Positions 1 to 6,225 of a stretch of 8,597 nt of DNA are shown piece by piece. The notes below the pieces were generated by a model. The model worked only from the letters and a program-made list of their open reading frames with translations. It searched no databases and was not told the origin of the DNA. Position numbers and translations under genes: made by a program. This DNA is from an uncultured Collinsella sp. GTDB taxonomy: Bacteria > Actinomycetota > Coriobacteriia > Coriobacteriales > Coriobacteriaceae. Position 1 is the first letter of the stretch; every line of letters starts with the position of its first letter. The stretch is from the NCBI GenBank assembly GCA_900555225.1, contig USKL01000050.1, positions 1 to 8,597 on the forward strand, in the 5' to 3' direction.

Positions 1-480
1 GAGAACGAATCGCTTCTCGCGTACGACAACCTTCGCCGCTCTTATGGCCGCTGCGTCGACCAAACTACGGCGATCGGCCGAGAGATCTTTGGCGATTTCT
101 TTGAGCGCTACCCCAATATCAAGATGGTCCACTCCATGCTCGGCGGCGCTTATTTTGCGTTTAAGGAGATGCTGCTGCCGCACGGTCCCAAGCGCCCAGA
201 TGCTTCGGGTCGCTTCCAGGCCGATATCGAGACGGTCTCCAAGCGTCTTGAGAACAACGTCTATTTCGACATGTCCCATGCTCAGCCCTGGGGCGAAACG
301 CTTCTTGCCTGTGCGGTTGAAGTCCTTGGTGCAGACCATATTGTCTTTGGTACGAGTTATCCCGTTAAACGCGAGTGGCTAACAGAGGGTGTCGCCTGCG
401 TCCGCGCCACAGATTTAAGTGATACGGACAAGGACCTTATGCTTGGCGGCACGGCACAGCGCTTGTACGGCATCGAGTGA
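1..480 (+). CDS. Amidohydrolase-2 family protein, C-terminal fragment
   Basis: The frame is open from the first base of the window and ends in TGA at 478-480, so only the last 159 residues are present. The visible part resembles the C-terminal half of the TIM-barrel amidohydrolase-2 family (ACMSD-like decarboxylases and hydrolases). It has a YPNIKMVHSMLGGAYFAF segment where the family has its conserved HxGG-type strand, then NVYFDMSHAQPW, then GADHIVFGTSYP and the C-terminal LMLGGTAQRLYGI helix. In characterised ACMSD enzymes a zinc-binding His precedes the GG, and the Asp in G(T/S)DYP completes the metal site. Here those places read Met-Leu-Gly-Gly (fragment residue 46) and Ser (residue 119). 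This may be a metal-poor subfamily or a non-canonical enzyme. The next gene starts 26 nt downstream on the same strand with its own Shine-Dalgarno site, suggesting one operon. The substrate is unknown. Confidence 0.82.
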   Translation, partial: ENESLLAYDNLRRSYGRCVDQTTAIGREIFGDFFERYPNIKMVHSMLGGAYFAFKEMLLPHGPKRPDASGRFQADIETVSKRLENNVYFDMSHAQPWGETLLACAVEVLGADHIVFGTSYPVKREWLTEGVACVRATDLSDTDKDLMLGGTAQRLYGIE

Positions 481-490
481 GCGACAGATA

Positions 491-497
491 AAGGAGG
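491..497 (+). promoter_or_regulatory. Ribosome binding site for the 507 gene
   Basis: AAGGAGG lies 9 nt before the ATG at 507 and follows the stop of the amidohydrolase by only 10 nt. It fixes the start of the first ceramidase-like gene and fits translation from a shared mRNA. Confidence 0.7.
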
Positions 498-506
498 GCG
501 TTCGCC

Positions 507-1754
507 ATGGATAAGGGAGAGATGAAGGCCGGAGCCGCCCGGGTGGCCATTAACTTAGAGGACGTATTGCCGTTCGACGGTTTCGACGCACTCCGTCATG
601 AAATCTTTGCCCGTGCCTTCGTGGTCGAAGGGATGGGGCGGCGCGCTTGCATCCTTTCACTTGAGGTTACCTCGATCGCTCCGGCCCTACTCGTCGATCT
701 GCGTGAGGTTGTCAAGGATGTCTCCAATTGCGACGGCGCCTTTTCTTGGGTGCTCCCGACCCATACGTTTTCTGCGCCTCACGTGCGCACCCCTGGGCAT
801 CTGGCCGACACCGATGCCCGCGATCGAAATGAGCGCTATCATGCCGCGCTCATCGCCGCGACACGCGCGGCCGTTGAGCAGGCGGTTGCGGGCATTCGCT
901 CTGTCACGCTCGCCTCGGCGGAGGGCTACTGTCCTGTGAACGTTAACCGCGACATTGAGACACCGGCCGGCTGGTGGCTGGGAGTAGACCCCAAGGGGTT
1001 TGCCGACCACGCGATGCCCGTACTTGTCGCGAGGGATGCCGAGGGCGGGCTCGTTGCCATGCTTGCGACGGCTGATGTCCAGTCTTCCGTGCTCGACGGA
1101 TCGCACGATTCTCAGGGGAAGCGCTTGGTGAGCGGGGACCTCTTTGGCTTTGCCGCCATGGCTCTCGAGCGCGAATTGGGCGGAGTCGTGTTGCTGCTAC
1201 CCGGTGCCGCGGGGGATCAGAGTCCGGCGGAGCGCGCCGTAACCGTTGCGTTCGATTCGACCGGGGCGAAGCAAACGTTAGATGCTCACGAGAGTGGATA
1301 TCGCATGCTGCATCGACAGGGTCGCGCTATGAGCGATGCGTTGATTGAGGCCGTCCGTGCGGCGCGTGAGGACGATGCCATCGGCGTCGATGCTCGCACG
1401 GTCGACGTCCTTTTGCCCGCCCAGACGCGCGCCGACTTCTGCTCATTGGCCCCGCATCGAACTTATGAGTTTCATGCGGCAGGCGAACAGCGTACGAGGG
1501 TCTATTTACTTCGGCTGGGAAATGTCGAGTTCGTTGGTATCCAGCCCGAGGTTTCGAGCTCGTTTGGCGCCGCCGTGCGCGCCGCCCGATTCTGCCCCGT
1601 GCTCTTTGCCACGCTTGTCAACGGAGGGCAAAAGTATCTGCCGGCCCCCGATGCGTACGAGAAAATCACCTATGAGGCCATGAACTCCGGCTTCGCCGCC
1701 GGTTCCCATGAGCGCCTCCTTCAAACCATCCTTGCCGCTTTAAACGCGGCATGA
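507..1754 (+). CDS. Neutral/alkaline ceramidase-like protein A, altered active site
   Basis: This 415-residue protein resembles the N-terminal catalytic domain of neutral/alkaline non-lysosomal ceramidases (PF04734), zinc amidases. Family landmarks appear in order: LPTHTFSAP (His86), ADVQSSV (Gln192), GAAGDQSP (Asp237, Ser239), QPEVSS (Glu348) and NGGQKYLPAPDAYEKITYE near the end (Tyr377). In Pseudomonas ceramidase the zinc is held by two His, a Glu and a Tyr, with a Ser in the GDxSP motif as nucleophile. Here the Ser, Glu and Tyr equivalents remain. However, the second His of the usual THTHS motif is Phe88, and the central His is Gln192. The enzyme may therefore have changed chemistry or no catalysis, or it may belong to a subfamily that normally has Gln. 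There is no signal peptide or membrane segment, so it is probably cytosolic. Its last bases overlap a non-preferred ATG of the next gene, and the two paralogues are surely co-transcribed. The substrate is unknown. Confidence 0.75.
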   Translation: MDKGEMKAGAARVAINLEDVLPFDGFDALRHEIFARAFVVEGMGRRACILSLEVTSIAPALLVDLREVVKDVSNCDGAFSWVLPTHTFSAPHVRTPGHLADTDARDRNERYHAALIAATRAAVEQAVAGIRSVTLASAEGYCPVNVNRDIETPAGWWLGVDPKGFADHAMPVLVARDAEGGLVAMLATADVQSSVLDGSHDSQGKRLVSGDLFGFAAMALERELGGVVLLLPGAAGDQSPAERAVTVAFDSTGAKQTLDAHESGYRMLHRQGRAMSDALIEAVRAAREDDAIGVDARTVDVLLPAQTRADFCSLAPHRTYEFHAAGEQRTRVYLLRLGNVEFVGIQPEVSSSFGAAVRAARFCPVLFATLVNGGQKYLPAPDAYEKITYEAMNSGFAAGSHERLLQTILAALNAA

Positions 1755-1755
1755 C

Positions 1756-1764
1756 AAAAAGGAG
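1756..1764 (+). promoter_or_regulatory. Ribosome binding site that sets the 1772 start
   Basis: AAAAAGGAG ends 7 nt before the ATG at 1772. An in-frame ATG at 1751 overlaps the upstream TGA, but no Shine-Dalgarno sequence stands before it. The family-like N-terminus (MNIGHARRKITP) also begins at 1772. The later ATG is therefore preferred. Confidence 0.7.
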
Positions 1765-1771
1765 AACTTGC

Positions 1772-2890
1772 ATGAATATCGGACATGCACGCCGCAAGAT
1801 TACCCCGCAAGGCGACATCTATCTAATCGGATACCGTAACCTCCCCAACCGTCTGGAGCCTGCGACAGGCGTCCATGACGACGTCTTCGCCAACGCGATT
1901 CTTTTCCAACAGGACGACCGCGAAGTTTTTCTCTTCAACGCCGATGTTCTCGAGTTTGAGGAGGGCATGGCCGAGGAGGTTAAGACGATGCTCGCCGAGC
2001 GCTACGGAATCGACCGTGACTGCGTTCTGCTCTCCGCGACGCACGACCACACTTCGATCGTCGCCTACCATCGCAGCTGGTGGACGGGAAAATTCAACGA
2101 GGACTACTATCGCTGGTTCCTCGATACCATCTGTCAATGCTTCGAAGAGTGCCGCGCCAACGCGCGACCTGCGACCTGCCGCATGGGCAAAAAAGTCATC
2201 ACCGGTTTCTACGACAACCGCATCATCCCAGGTGAACTCGCCGACAATGAGGTCATTGTCGTATCGTTCTTCGATACCGAAGGCAAGCCATTTGCGGGCT
2301 TTGTGAACTGGGCGGTGCATTCTGCCTGTGTCGGACCCGACTGCACGGAGCTCACGAGCGAACTCGCCGGTCTTACCGGCAAAAAGCTCGCTCAGAGTCT
2401 TGGTTACTATCCGGCCATGGTCGTCGGTGCTGCTGGCGACTGTAGCGACCGCAATTTTCGCCAGGGACGCGGCATTCCCGAGGTCGAGCGCGTTTCGACC
2501 GGTCTTGCCGAGGCGATTTCCCAGATCAAGCTCGATCGCGAGGTCGTTCTTGACCGCATCGAGCCTCAGACGTTCTATCACACCGTTGCCCATGACGACT
2601 TTTCGCTCACGCTTAAGTGTGCCGTCATCAGTCTGGGCGGCCTGCATCTCTTTGTGTTCCCGAGTGAGCTCGGCAGCGACTTGGGTATTCGCATGAAGCG
2701 CGAATGCCCGGTCGAGGGAATAGTTTGCGGTTACACCAACGGCTATTTCGAGTATTTCCTTCCGGCACGCGAGTACGGCCTCTCCTTTGAGACCGAGCGT
2801 ACTCAGATTCCCCAGGGCGAACCGGAACGTCTGTGTGACAAGTTCTGCCAGACGACGAGACTTCTCGGCGCAGCAGATTCGCGTCTGTAG
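1772..2890 (+). CDS. Neutral/alkaline ceramidase-like amidase B
   Basis: This is a 372-residue second paralogue of the PF04734 catalytic domain. It keeps the residues I associate with the ceramidase centre: SATHDHTS (His91, His93), NWAVHSACVG (His183), GAAGDCSD (Asp223, Ser225), FPSELGS (Glu299) and NGYFEYFLPAREY (Tyr328). It ends with a helix like that of complete single-domain relatives. The C-terminal immunoglobulin-like domain of secreted ceramidases is absent. So is any signal peptide, so the protein should be cytosolic and may not act on membrane ceramide. A zinc-dependent hydrolase of an N-acyl compound is the reasonable prediction. The start at 1772 is chosen over 1751 because of the AAAAAGGAG site. 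The gene lies 17 nt after paralogue A and upstream of the PTS permease. Substrate assignment is open; the ceramidase name reflects fold, not proven activity. Confidence 0.78.
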   Translation: MNIGHARRKITPQGDIYLIGYRNLPNRLEPATGVHDDVFANAILFQQDDREVFLFNADVLEFEEGMAEEVKTMLAERYGIDRDCVLLSATHDHTSIVAYHRSWWTGKFNEDYYRWFLDTICQCFEECRANARPATCRMGKKVITGFYDNRIIPGELADNEVIVVSFFDTEGKPFAGFVNWAVHSACVGPDCTELTSELAGLTGKKLAQSLGYYPAMVVGAAGDCSDRNFRQGRGIPEVERVSTGLAEAISQIKLDREVVLDRIEPQTFYHTVAHDDFSLTLKCAVISLGGLHLFVFPSELGSDLGIRMKRECPVEGIVCGYTNGYFEYFLPAREYGLSFETERTQIPQGEPERLCDKFCQTTRLLGAADSRL

Positions 2891-3083
2891 ACCTGATTGC
2901 GTGACATGGGCCAATGAGGCTCGCTGCCATGTGATCGGCATCTTCCATCTTCTCTGCCGTTTCCCATCCCGGGCGTACGTGCGTCCGCGGATTTCAAAGG
3001 GGGAAGCGGGTTCCTTGCCCTCCCACGTCGACTACGGAGGCATGAAATCGATGCTATACCCCGCTCAGAAAAAGGAGAATTCC
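2891..3083 (+). other. 193-nt intercistronic gap with a weak inverted repeat
   Basis: No separate gene is evident. A 6-bp inverted repeat, ACATGG at 2904-2909 and CCATGT at 2927-2932, could form a weak hairpin, but no T-tract follows, so it is not a terminator. I found no convincing -35/-10 pair. The gap may hold an internal promoter, an mRNA processing site or nothing. The reading frame of the downstream permease happens to be open through the whole gap, but the sequence there does not look like protein of any family I know. Confidence 0.35.
3071..3077 (+). promoter_or_regulatory. Ribosome binding site that sets the EIIBC start
   Basis: AAAGGAG lies 6 nt before the ATG at 3084. Earlier in-frame ATGs at 3042 and 3051 are less suitable. 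A GGAGG at 3036-3040 is one base from the first of them and 10 from the second, and neither extension resembles the EIIB domain, which begins at once from 3084. Confidence 0.7.
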
Positions 3084-4526
3084 ATGAAATACCAGAAGCT
3101 TTGCGATGAAATCATCACAAAGGTCGGTGGTCGAGACAATGTGTTAGACGTGAGCCACTGCATTACGCGTCTCCGCTTCCACCTCAAGGATGAATCGCTC
3201 GCCCAGACTAATGAGCTTAAGGCGACGAAGGGCGTCGTTGACGTCATCCAGGCCGGCGGACAGTATCAGGTCGTGATTGGTGCCACTGTCGAGGCCGTCT
3301 ACAACGACCTTGTTCAGATTGGCGGGTTCGACTCCAAACCCGCACTCGATATCGATGAAGGCGACGACGTCAAAAAGGGCGATCCATTCTCGCGTCTGCT
3401 GGCCATCATCTCCGAGATTCTGCAACCGGTTCTTGGCGTGCTTATGGCCGGTGGCTTTATCAAGTCGATGCTCGCGCTCTGCACGGTTGCCGGTTGGCTT
3501 GCCAAGGACAGCAATACGTATGTGACGCTCTCGGCAATCGGAGATTCGGTCTTCTATTACTTTCCGCTAATCATTGGCTGGACGTCGGCCAAGAAGTTCG
3601 GACTTAAGCCCGTTATGGGAATGGCGCTCGGCGGTATCCTCGTCTACCCGACGCTCGTTGCCCTTATGGGTGGAGATCCGCTCTACACGCTCGGCGCCGG
3701 TACGGTCTTCGAGTCCAATGTCTACGGTGATATTTTTGGCATCCCGCTAATCATGCAGAATTACTCATCGACGATTCTGCCTGCGATCTTTATCGTCTGG
3801 ATTGCCTCCAAGGTGCACAAGGCCCTTTCTAACGCGCTGCCCGCGCTTGTGAGCTCGTTCTTCTCCAACATCCTGACGCTCCTCATTTGCGGCATCCTTG
3901 GCCTGCTTGTGGTCGGTCCGGTCATGACGGTCCTCTCCAATATCGTTGCCCAGATCATCTTGATGCTCATCAACTTCCAGCCCGCCATCGCCGGCTTCGT
4001 CATCGGCACGTTCTGGAGCCTGCTCGTCATGTTCGGCCTGCACTGGGGTATCATCCCGCTGTGGTTTCTCGATGTCGCAACCTACGGCTATGACCTCATT
4101 AACCCGCTCGTGTATGCAGGCGGTTGTGCCATCGCCGGTGCTGTGCTTGGCATGGTCATCCGAACCAAGGACTCCGAGGAAAATGCTGCCGTCAACATTC
4201 CTGCCCTTGTCTCTTCGATTTTCGGTGTCAACGAGCCTGCGCTTTACGCCATCTTGCTGCCGCGTAAGCGCCTTATGTGGGCAACCTTTATTTCCGCTGG
4301 TGTAGGCGGCGCCATTGCCGGCCTCATGGGTGCCAAACTCTATGCCTTCGGTGCCTCCGGCCCGCTCGGTTTCCCGAGCTTTATTAACCCTGCCGGCATC
4401 GACACGGGCTTTATCGGCCTTGTCATCTCCGGTGTGGTCGCTTTCGTTCTGGCTCTTGTCGCCGCTATGGTGATCGGTACCAGGAAGGACGAGGGCGGTA
4501 AGGCGCTCAACATCTCGGTGGACTAG
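3084..4526 (+). CDS. PTS permease, beta-glucoside-type EIIBC
   Basis: This 480-residue inner-membrane sugar permease takes up its substrate while phosphorylating it. Residues 1-85 form the EIIB domain: KVGGRDNV followed by SHCITRLRF, with Cys26 as the phosphorylated residue, and a YQVVIG strand. After a linker (about 86-105) comes a hydrophobic EIIC domain with GVLMAGGFIKS, a conserved FGLHWGIIPLW segment (His320) and GVNEPALY (Glu384). The latter matches the GITEPA(I/L)YG motif of the glucoside subfamily. The B-then-C order places it with BglF, sucrose, trehalose and MurNAc permeases rather than PtsG. No EIIA domain follows: the protein stops right after the last membrane helix and a short KDEGGKALNISVD tail. 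A separate EIIA(Glc)-like protein must therefore supply phosphate. The sugar cannot be named from sequence. It is the last gene before a strong terminator, downstream of the ceramidase-like pair. Confidence 0.93.
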   Translation: MKYQKLCDEIITKVGGRDNVLDVSHCITRLRFHLKDESLAQTNELKATKGVVDVIQAGGQYQVVIGATVEAVYNDLVQIGGFDSKPALDIDEGDDVKKGDPFSRLLAIISEILQPVLGVLMAGGFIKSMLALCTVAGWLAKDSNTYVTLSAIGDSVFYYFPLIIGWTSAKKFGLKPVMGMALGGILVYPTLVALMGGDPLYTLGAGTVFESNVYGDIFGIPLIMQNYSSTILPAIFIVWIASKVHKALSNALPALVSSFFSNILTLLICGILGLLVVGPVMTVLSNIVAQIILMLINFQPAIAGFVIGTFWSLLVMFGLHWGIIPLWFLDVATYGYDLINPLVYAGGCAIAGAVLGMVIRTKDSEENAAVNIPALVSSIFGVNEPALYAILLPRKRLMWATFISAGVGGAIAGLMGAKLYAFGASGPLGFPSFINPAGIDTGFIGLVISGVVAFVLALVAAMVIGTRKDEGGKALNISVD

Positions 4527-4546
4527 TCTGTCTGCGCACTTTAGCT

Positions 4547-4594
4547 AAATATGCCTCGGACGGCGACGTGCCGCCCGAGGCATATTTGTGTTTT
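4547..4594 (+). terminator. Strong intrinsic terminator of the PTS cluster
   Basis: A 13-bp perfect stem (AAATATGCCTCGG at 4547-4559 with CCGAGGCATATTT at 4575-4587) continues, after one A/C mismatch, into a 4-bp CGGC/GCCG stem with a GACGT loop. GTGTTTT follows at 4588-4594. It starts 20 nt after the EIIBC stop and lies between convergent genes. The symmetric A/T-rich base might also slow transcription arriving from the LysR side, although the T-tract on that strand is poor. Confidence 0.9.
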
Positions 4595-4649
4595 GTGCCG
4601 TTGTCAGCGTGTTTGCGGACACAAGTCTGCGGTTGTGGAGCAGCGGGGA

Positions 4650-5573
4650 TTATGACGGTCGTGCCGCGGTGGAAGACGCACGGTCGCCCTGCAGGAGCTG
4701 GCGGTAGGGGAGGAAGCCGATGAACGAGACGACCGCCTGCGAGTGCGCGGCGTTCCGCTTGAGGTAGAGCCTGACCTCGGAGGTCGTCGCGGGCTCAAGC
4801 GGCACCAGGGCTACCTTTCCGCTGGCAAGCGATTCCGCCGGCTTGCGCATGAGGAATGAGACACCGGCGCCGCGTGCGACAAGAGAGATGATGTTCTCGG
4901 CTCGTTTGCCGGTGAACGTAACACGTGGGCCAAACCCAGCTTCGCGACAAAGGGAAAGGACGAGTTCGCTTACGAACGAGCCTTGGGGAAGCATGAGGAA
5001 ATTCTCGTCGATAAGGTCGTCTATCTCGACGGTGTCACGTTCAGCGAGCGGATGGTCAAGTGGAAGGACGGCCACGAGCCGGTCGGTCGTAAAGGGAATC
5101 TTTTTGAACTCCGGCTCGATGGCGCCGCCGTCACGGATGAAGGCCAGGTCAATGTCCTCGTGCAGGAGCATGCGCTTGAGTGTGTCGCCCTCGCCCTCGA
5201 TGAGCTCAACAGAATATGAGGGGTTCGCCTGCTGAAAATCGATGACGGCGTCCGTGATCCCATAAGGGGCCATAATGGGGATAGAACCTACGGTGAGGTG
5301 CTCGAGTGGCTCACCTGCGCCTATTTGAATGGCGGCAAGATAGCGGTGCTGAAGCGTCGCAATTTTTTGCGCATAGGGGAGGAGCGCTTCACCTTGCGCG
5401 GTGAGTGTTACGTGGCGCTGGCTTCGATCGATGAGCTTGCAGCCGAGTTCGTGCTCCATTGCCATGATGTGCTTGGAGAGGGTTGATTGCGACATGAAAA
5501 GCAGTTCCGCTGCATCAAGAAACGTGCGTGACTGCGCTAAGATGGCGAATTCGCCAAAGCGGCTGATATCCAT
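4650..5573 (-). CDS. LysR-type transcriptional regulator
   Basis: This is a 307-residue protein of normal length for the LysR family. The N-terminal winged helix-turn-helix occupies about residues 1-60. It contains the typical FAILAQSRTFLDAAELLFMS and SQSTLSKHIMAMEHELGCKL stretches, then LIDRSQRHVTLTAQGEALL. A linker helix follows, then a periplasmic-binding-protein-like effector domain (about 90-290) with the LTVGSIPIMAPYG strand and DLAFIRDG. Translation starts at the ATG complementary to 5571-5573, with a CCGGAGG site 7 nt upstream. It lies 36 nt behind the deformylase on the same strand, so the two may share a transcript. It converges on the PTS/ceramidase-like cluster, which makes that cluster a plausible target. 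There is no divergent partner gene, the usual clue to a LysR target, so the regulon and the effector remain unknown. Confidence 0.93.
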   Translation of the reverse strand: MDISRFGEFAILAQSRTFLDAAELLFMSQSTLSKHIMAMEHELGCKLIDRSQRHVTLTAQGEALLPYAQKIATLQHRYLAAIQIGAGEPLEHLTVGSIPIMAPYGITDAVIDFQQANPSYSVELIEGEGDTLKRMLLHEDIDLAFIRDGGAIEPEFKKIPFTTDRLVAVLPLDHPLAERDTVEIDDLIDENFLMLPQGSFVSELVLSLCREAGFGPRVTFTGKRAENIISLVARGAGVSFLMRKPAESLASGKVALVPLEPATTSEVRLYLKRNAAHSQAVVSFIGFLPYRQLLQGDRASSTAARPS

Positions 5574-5609
5574 AGGGAGGCCTCCGGTACCCTCATTTTG
5601 GCAGGTGGC

Positions 5610-6020
5610 CTAAACCACGACGCCGTTGCAGTGGTCGATTTCGTGCTGGATGATTTCGGCGGTGTAGCTCGAGAAGTTTTTGATGCGGTGGACGAAGTTC
5701 TCGTCCAAATACTCAACCTTAATGCGGCGATAGCGGGTACAGGGACGCTCGCCGATCAGCGAGAGGCATCCTTCGCTCGTCTGATAGGCATTGACCTGCT
5801 CAAGAATTTGAGGGTTGTACATCAGGAGTGTCCTGTTGCCGTCCTTTACGCAGATGATGCGCTTGCGCACGCCGATCATGTTGGCGGCGAGGCCCACGCA
5901 CTCGCGCTCATGCTCGTGGAGTGTATCTAGGAGATCCTGCCCGGTCGCGGCATCGTCGGGTCCCGCGTCTTCGGAAGGCAGACGCAAAAAGAACTCGGAT
6001 TTCATGATGGGCTTAATCAT
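5610..6020 (-). CDS. def: Peptide deformylase, short form
   Basis: Peptide deformylase removes the N-formyl group from nascent proteins in the cytosol. The 136-residue product has all three family motifs. Motif I is CVGLAANMIG (residues 41-50), motif II is EGCLS (83-87, metal ligand Cys85), and motif III is QHEIDH (125-130, ligands His126 and His130, catalytic Glu127). Motif I has Asn47 where the classic GxGLAAxQ motif has Gln. I recall similar short deformylases with this feature in clostridia and related gut bacteria, so this is probably a subfamily trait rather than damage. The start at 6020 is supported by a GAGGAG site 6 nt upstream and by the MIKPIMK N-terminus seen in those short forms. 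The frame is open further upstream to 6236, but that part does not look coding. It may be an accessory copy; whether another def exists elsewhere cannot be seen. Confidence 0.92.
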   Translation of the reverse strand: MIKPIMKSEFFLRLPSEDAGPDDAATGQDLLDTLHEHERECVGLAANMIGVRKRIICVKDGNRTLLMYNPQILEQVNAYQTSEGCLSLIGERPCTRYRRIKVEYLDENFVHRIKNFSSYTAEIIQHEIDHCNGVVV

Positions 6021-6026
6021 GGCGGG

Positions 6027-6032
6027 CTCCTC
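6027..6032 (-). promoter_or_regulatory. def: Ribosome binding site that sets the deformylase start
   Basis: On the minus strand GAGGAG stands 6 nt before the ATG at 6020. This supports a 136-residue deformylase rather than the longer open frame that extends to 6236. Confidence 0.65.
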
Positions 6033-6058
6033 ATGTCTTATGCTTTCGTGGACTTTTA

Positions 6059-6064
6059 ATAATA
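6059..6064 (-). promoter_or_regulatory. Possible -10 element for deformylase
   Basis: TATTAT on the minus strand lies 38 nt before the deformylase ATG, a fitting place for a -10 box. No good -35 hexamer stands 16-18 nt upstream (the spot reads GACGCG), so the call is weak. The upstream inverted repeat at 6063-6094 would overlap this promoter. Confidence 0.25.
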
Positions 6065-6094
6065 GCGCGGAAGGAAAGCTGCGCGTCCGCGTTA
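6063..6094. repeat. Inverted repeat in the divergent promoter region
   Basis: TAGCGCGGA at 6063-6071 pairs with TCCGCGTTA at 6086-6094: nine positions with one G/T wobble and a 14-nt spacer. It sits between the divergent deformylase and transporter genes and abuts the possible deformylase -10 box. It could be an operator. On the plus strand CAATCTTTT follows, so a weak terminator-like role is also conceivable, but no plus-strand gene lies just upstream. Confidence 0.4.
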
Positions 6095-6119
6095 CAATCT
6101 TTTGACGTTGGACCATGTT

Positions 6120-6147
6120 GCCAGATTCGTCGTGTACGGCGTCTGGC
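6120..6147 (+). promoter_or_regulatory. Leader hairpin or operator 1 before the MFS gene
   Basis: GCCAGA at 6120-6125 and TCTGGC at 6142-6147 form a perfect 6-bp inverted repeat with a 16-nt spacer. The arms could be an operator in DNA or a hairpin in a transcript that starts upstream. The region 6095-6225 has no clear promoter that I can defend. Confidence 0.35.
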
Positions 6148-6150
6148 GTA

Positions 6151-6179
6151 AGTCTAGGGCTCATTTTTCGCCCTGGACT
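6151..6179 (+). promoter_or_regulatory. Leader hairpin 2 before the MFS gene
   Basis: AGTCTAGGGC at 6151-6160 pairs with GCCCTGGACT at 6170-6179: 10 bp with one U-G wobble and a 9-nt loop containing TTTTT. It begins 4 nt after the first inverted repeat and ends 31 nt before the purine-rich ribosome site of the transporter. Only a short, mixed pyrimidine stretch (GTTCCTCT) follows, so it is not a strong terminator. An attenuating or RNA-stabilising role is possible. Confidence 0.4.
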
Positions 6180-6210
6180 GTTCCTCTGGGGCGATGCGAC
6201 TGTCGTTCCA

Positions 6211-6220
6211 AGAGGAAGGA
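6211..6220 (+). promoter_or_regulatory. Ribosome binding site that sets the MFS start
   Basis: AGAGGAAGGA ends 5 nt before the ATG at 6226. The frame is open back to an ATG at 6115, but no Shine-Dalgarno sequence precedes that codon. The extra 37 residues would also be translated from the hairpin region and are not membrane-protein-like. Confidence 0.6.
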
Positions 6221-6225
6221 AATGC

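Noticed and set aside
1733..1751. 6-bp hairpin TGCCGC/GCGGCA between the ceramidase-like genes, considered as a terminator
   Set aside because: The loop is TTTAAAC, no T-tract follows, and it lies in the last codons of paralogue A directly before the next gene's ribosome site. At most it is a minor translation-coupling structure.
1823..2941. Long minus-strand frame of 372 codons opposite the ceramidase-like gene B
   Set aside because: It mirrors a well-supported plus-strand gene with clear family motifs. Its translation shows no recognisable domain and it has no convincing ribosome site.
2787..3083. Upstream extension of the EIIBC reading frame
   Set aside because: The frame is open but overlaps the end of ceramidase-like gene B and has no domain-like sequence. 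A good ribosome site and the EIIB domain start both point to 3084.
6115..6225. N-terminal extension of the MFS transporter
   Set aside because: No ribosome site stands before 6115 and the region contains hairpins. The start at 6226 has a good purine-rich site.
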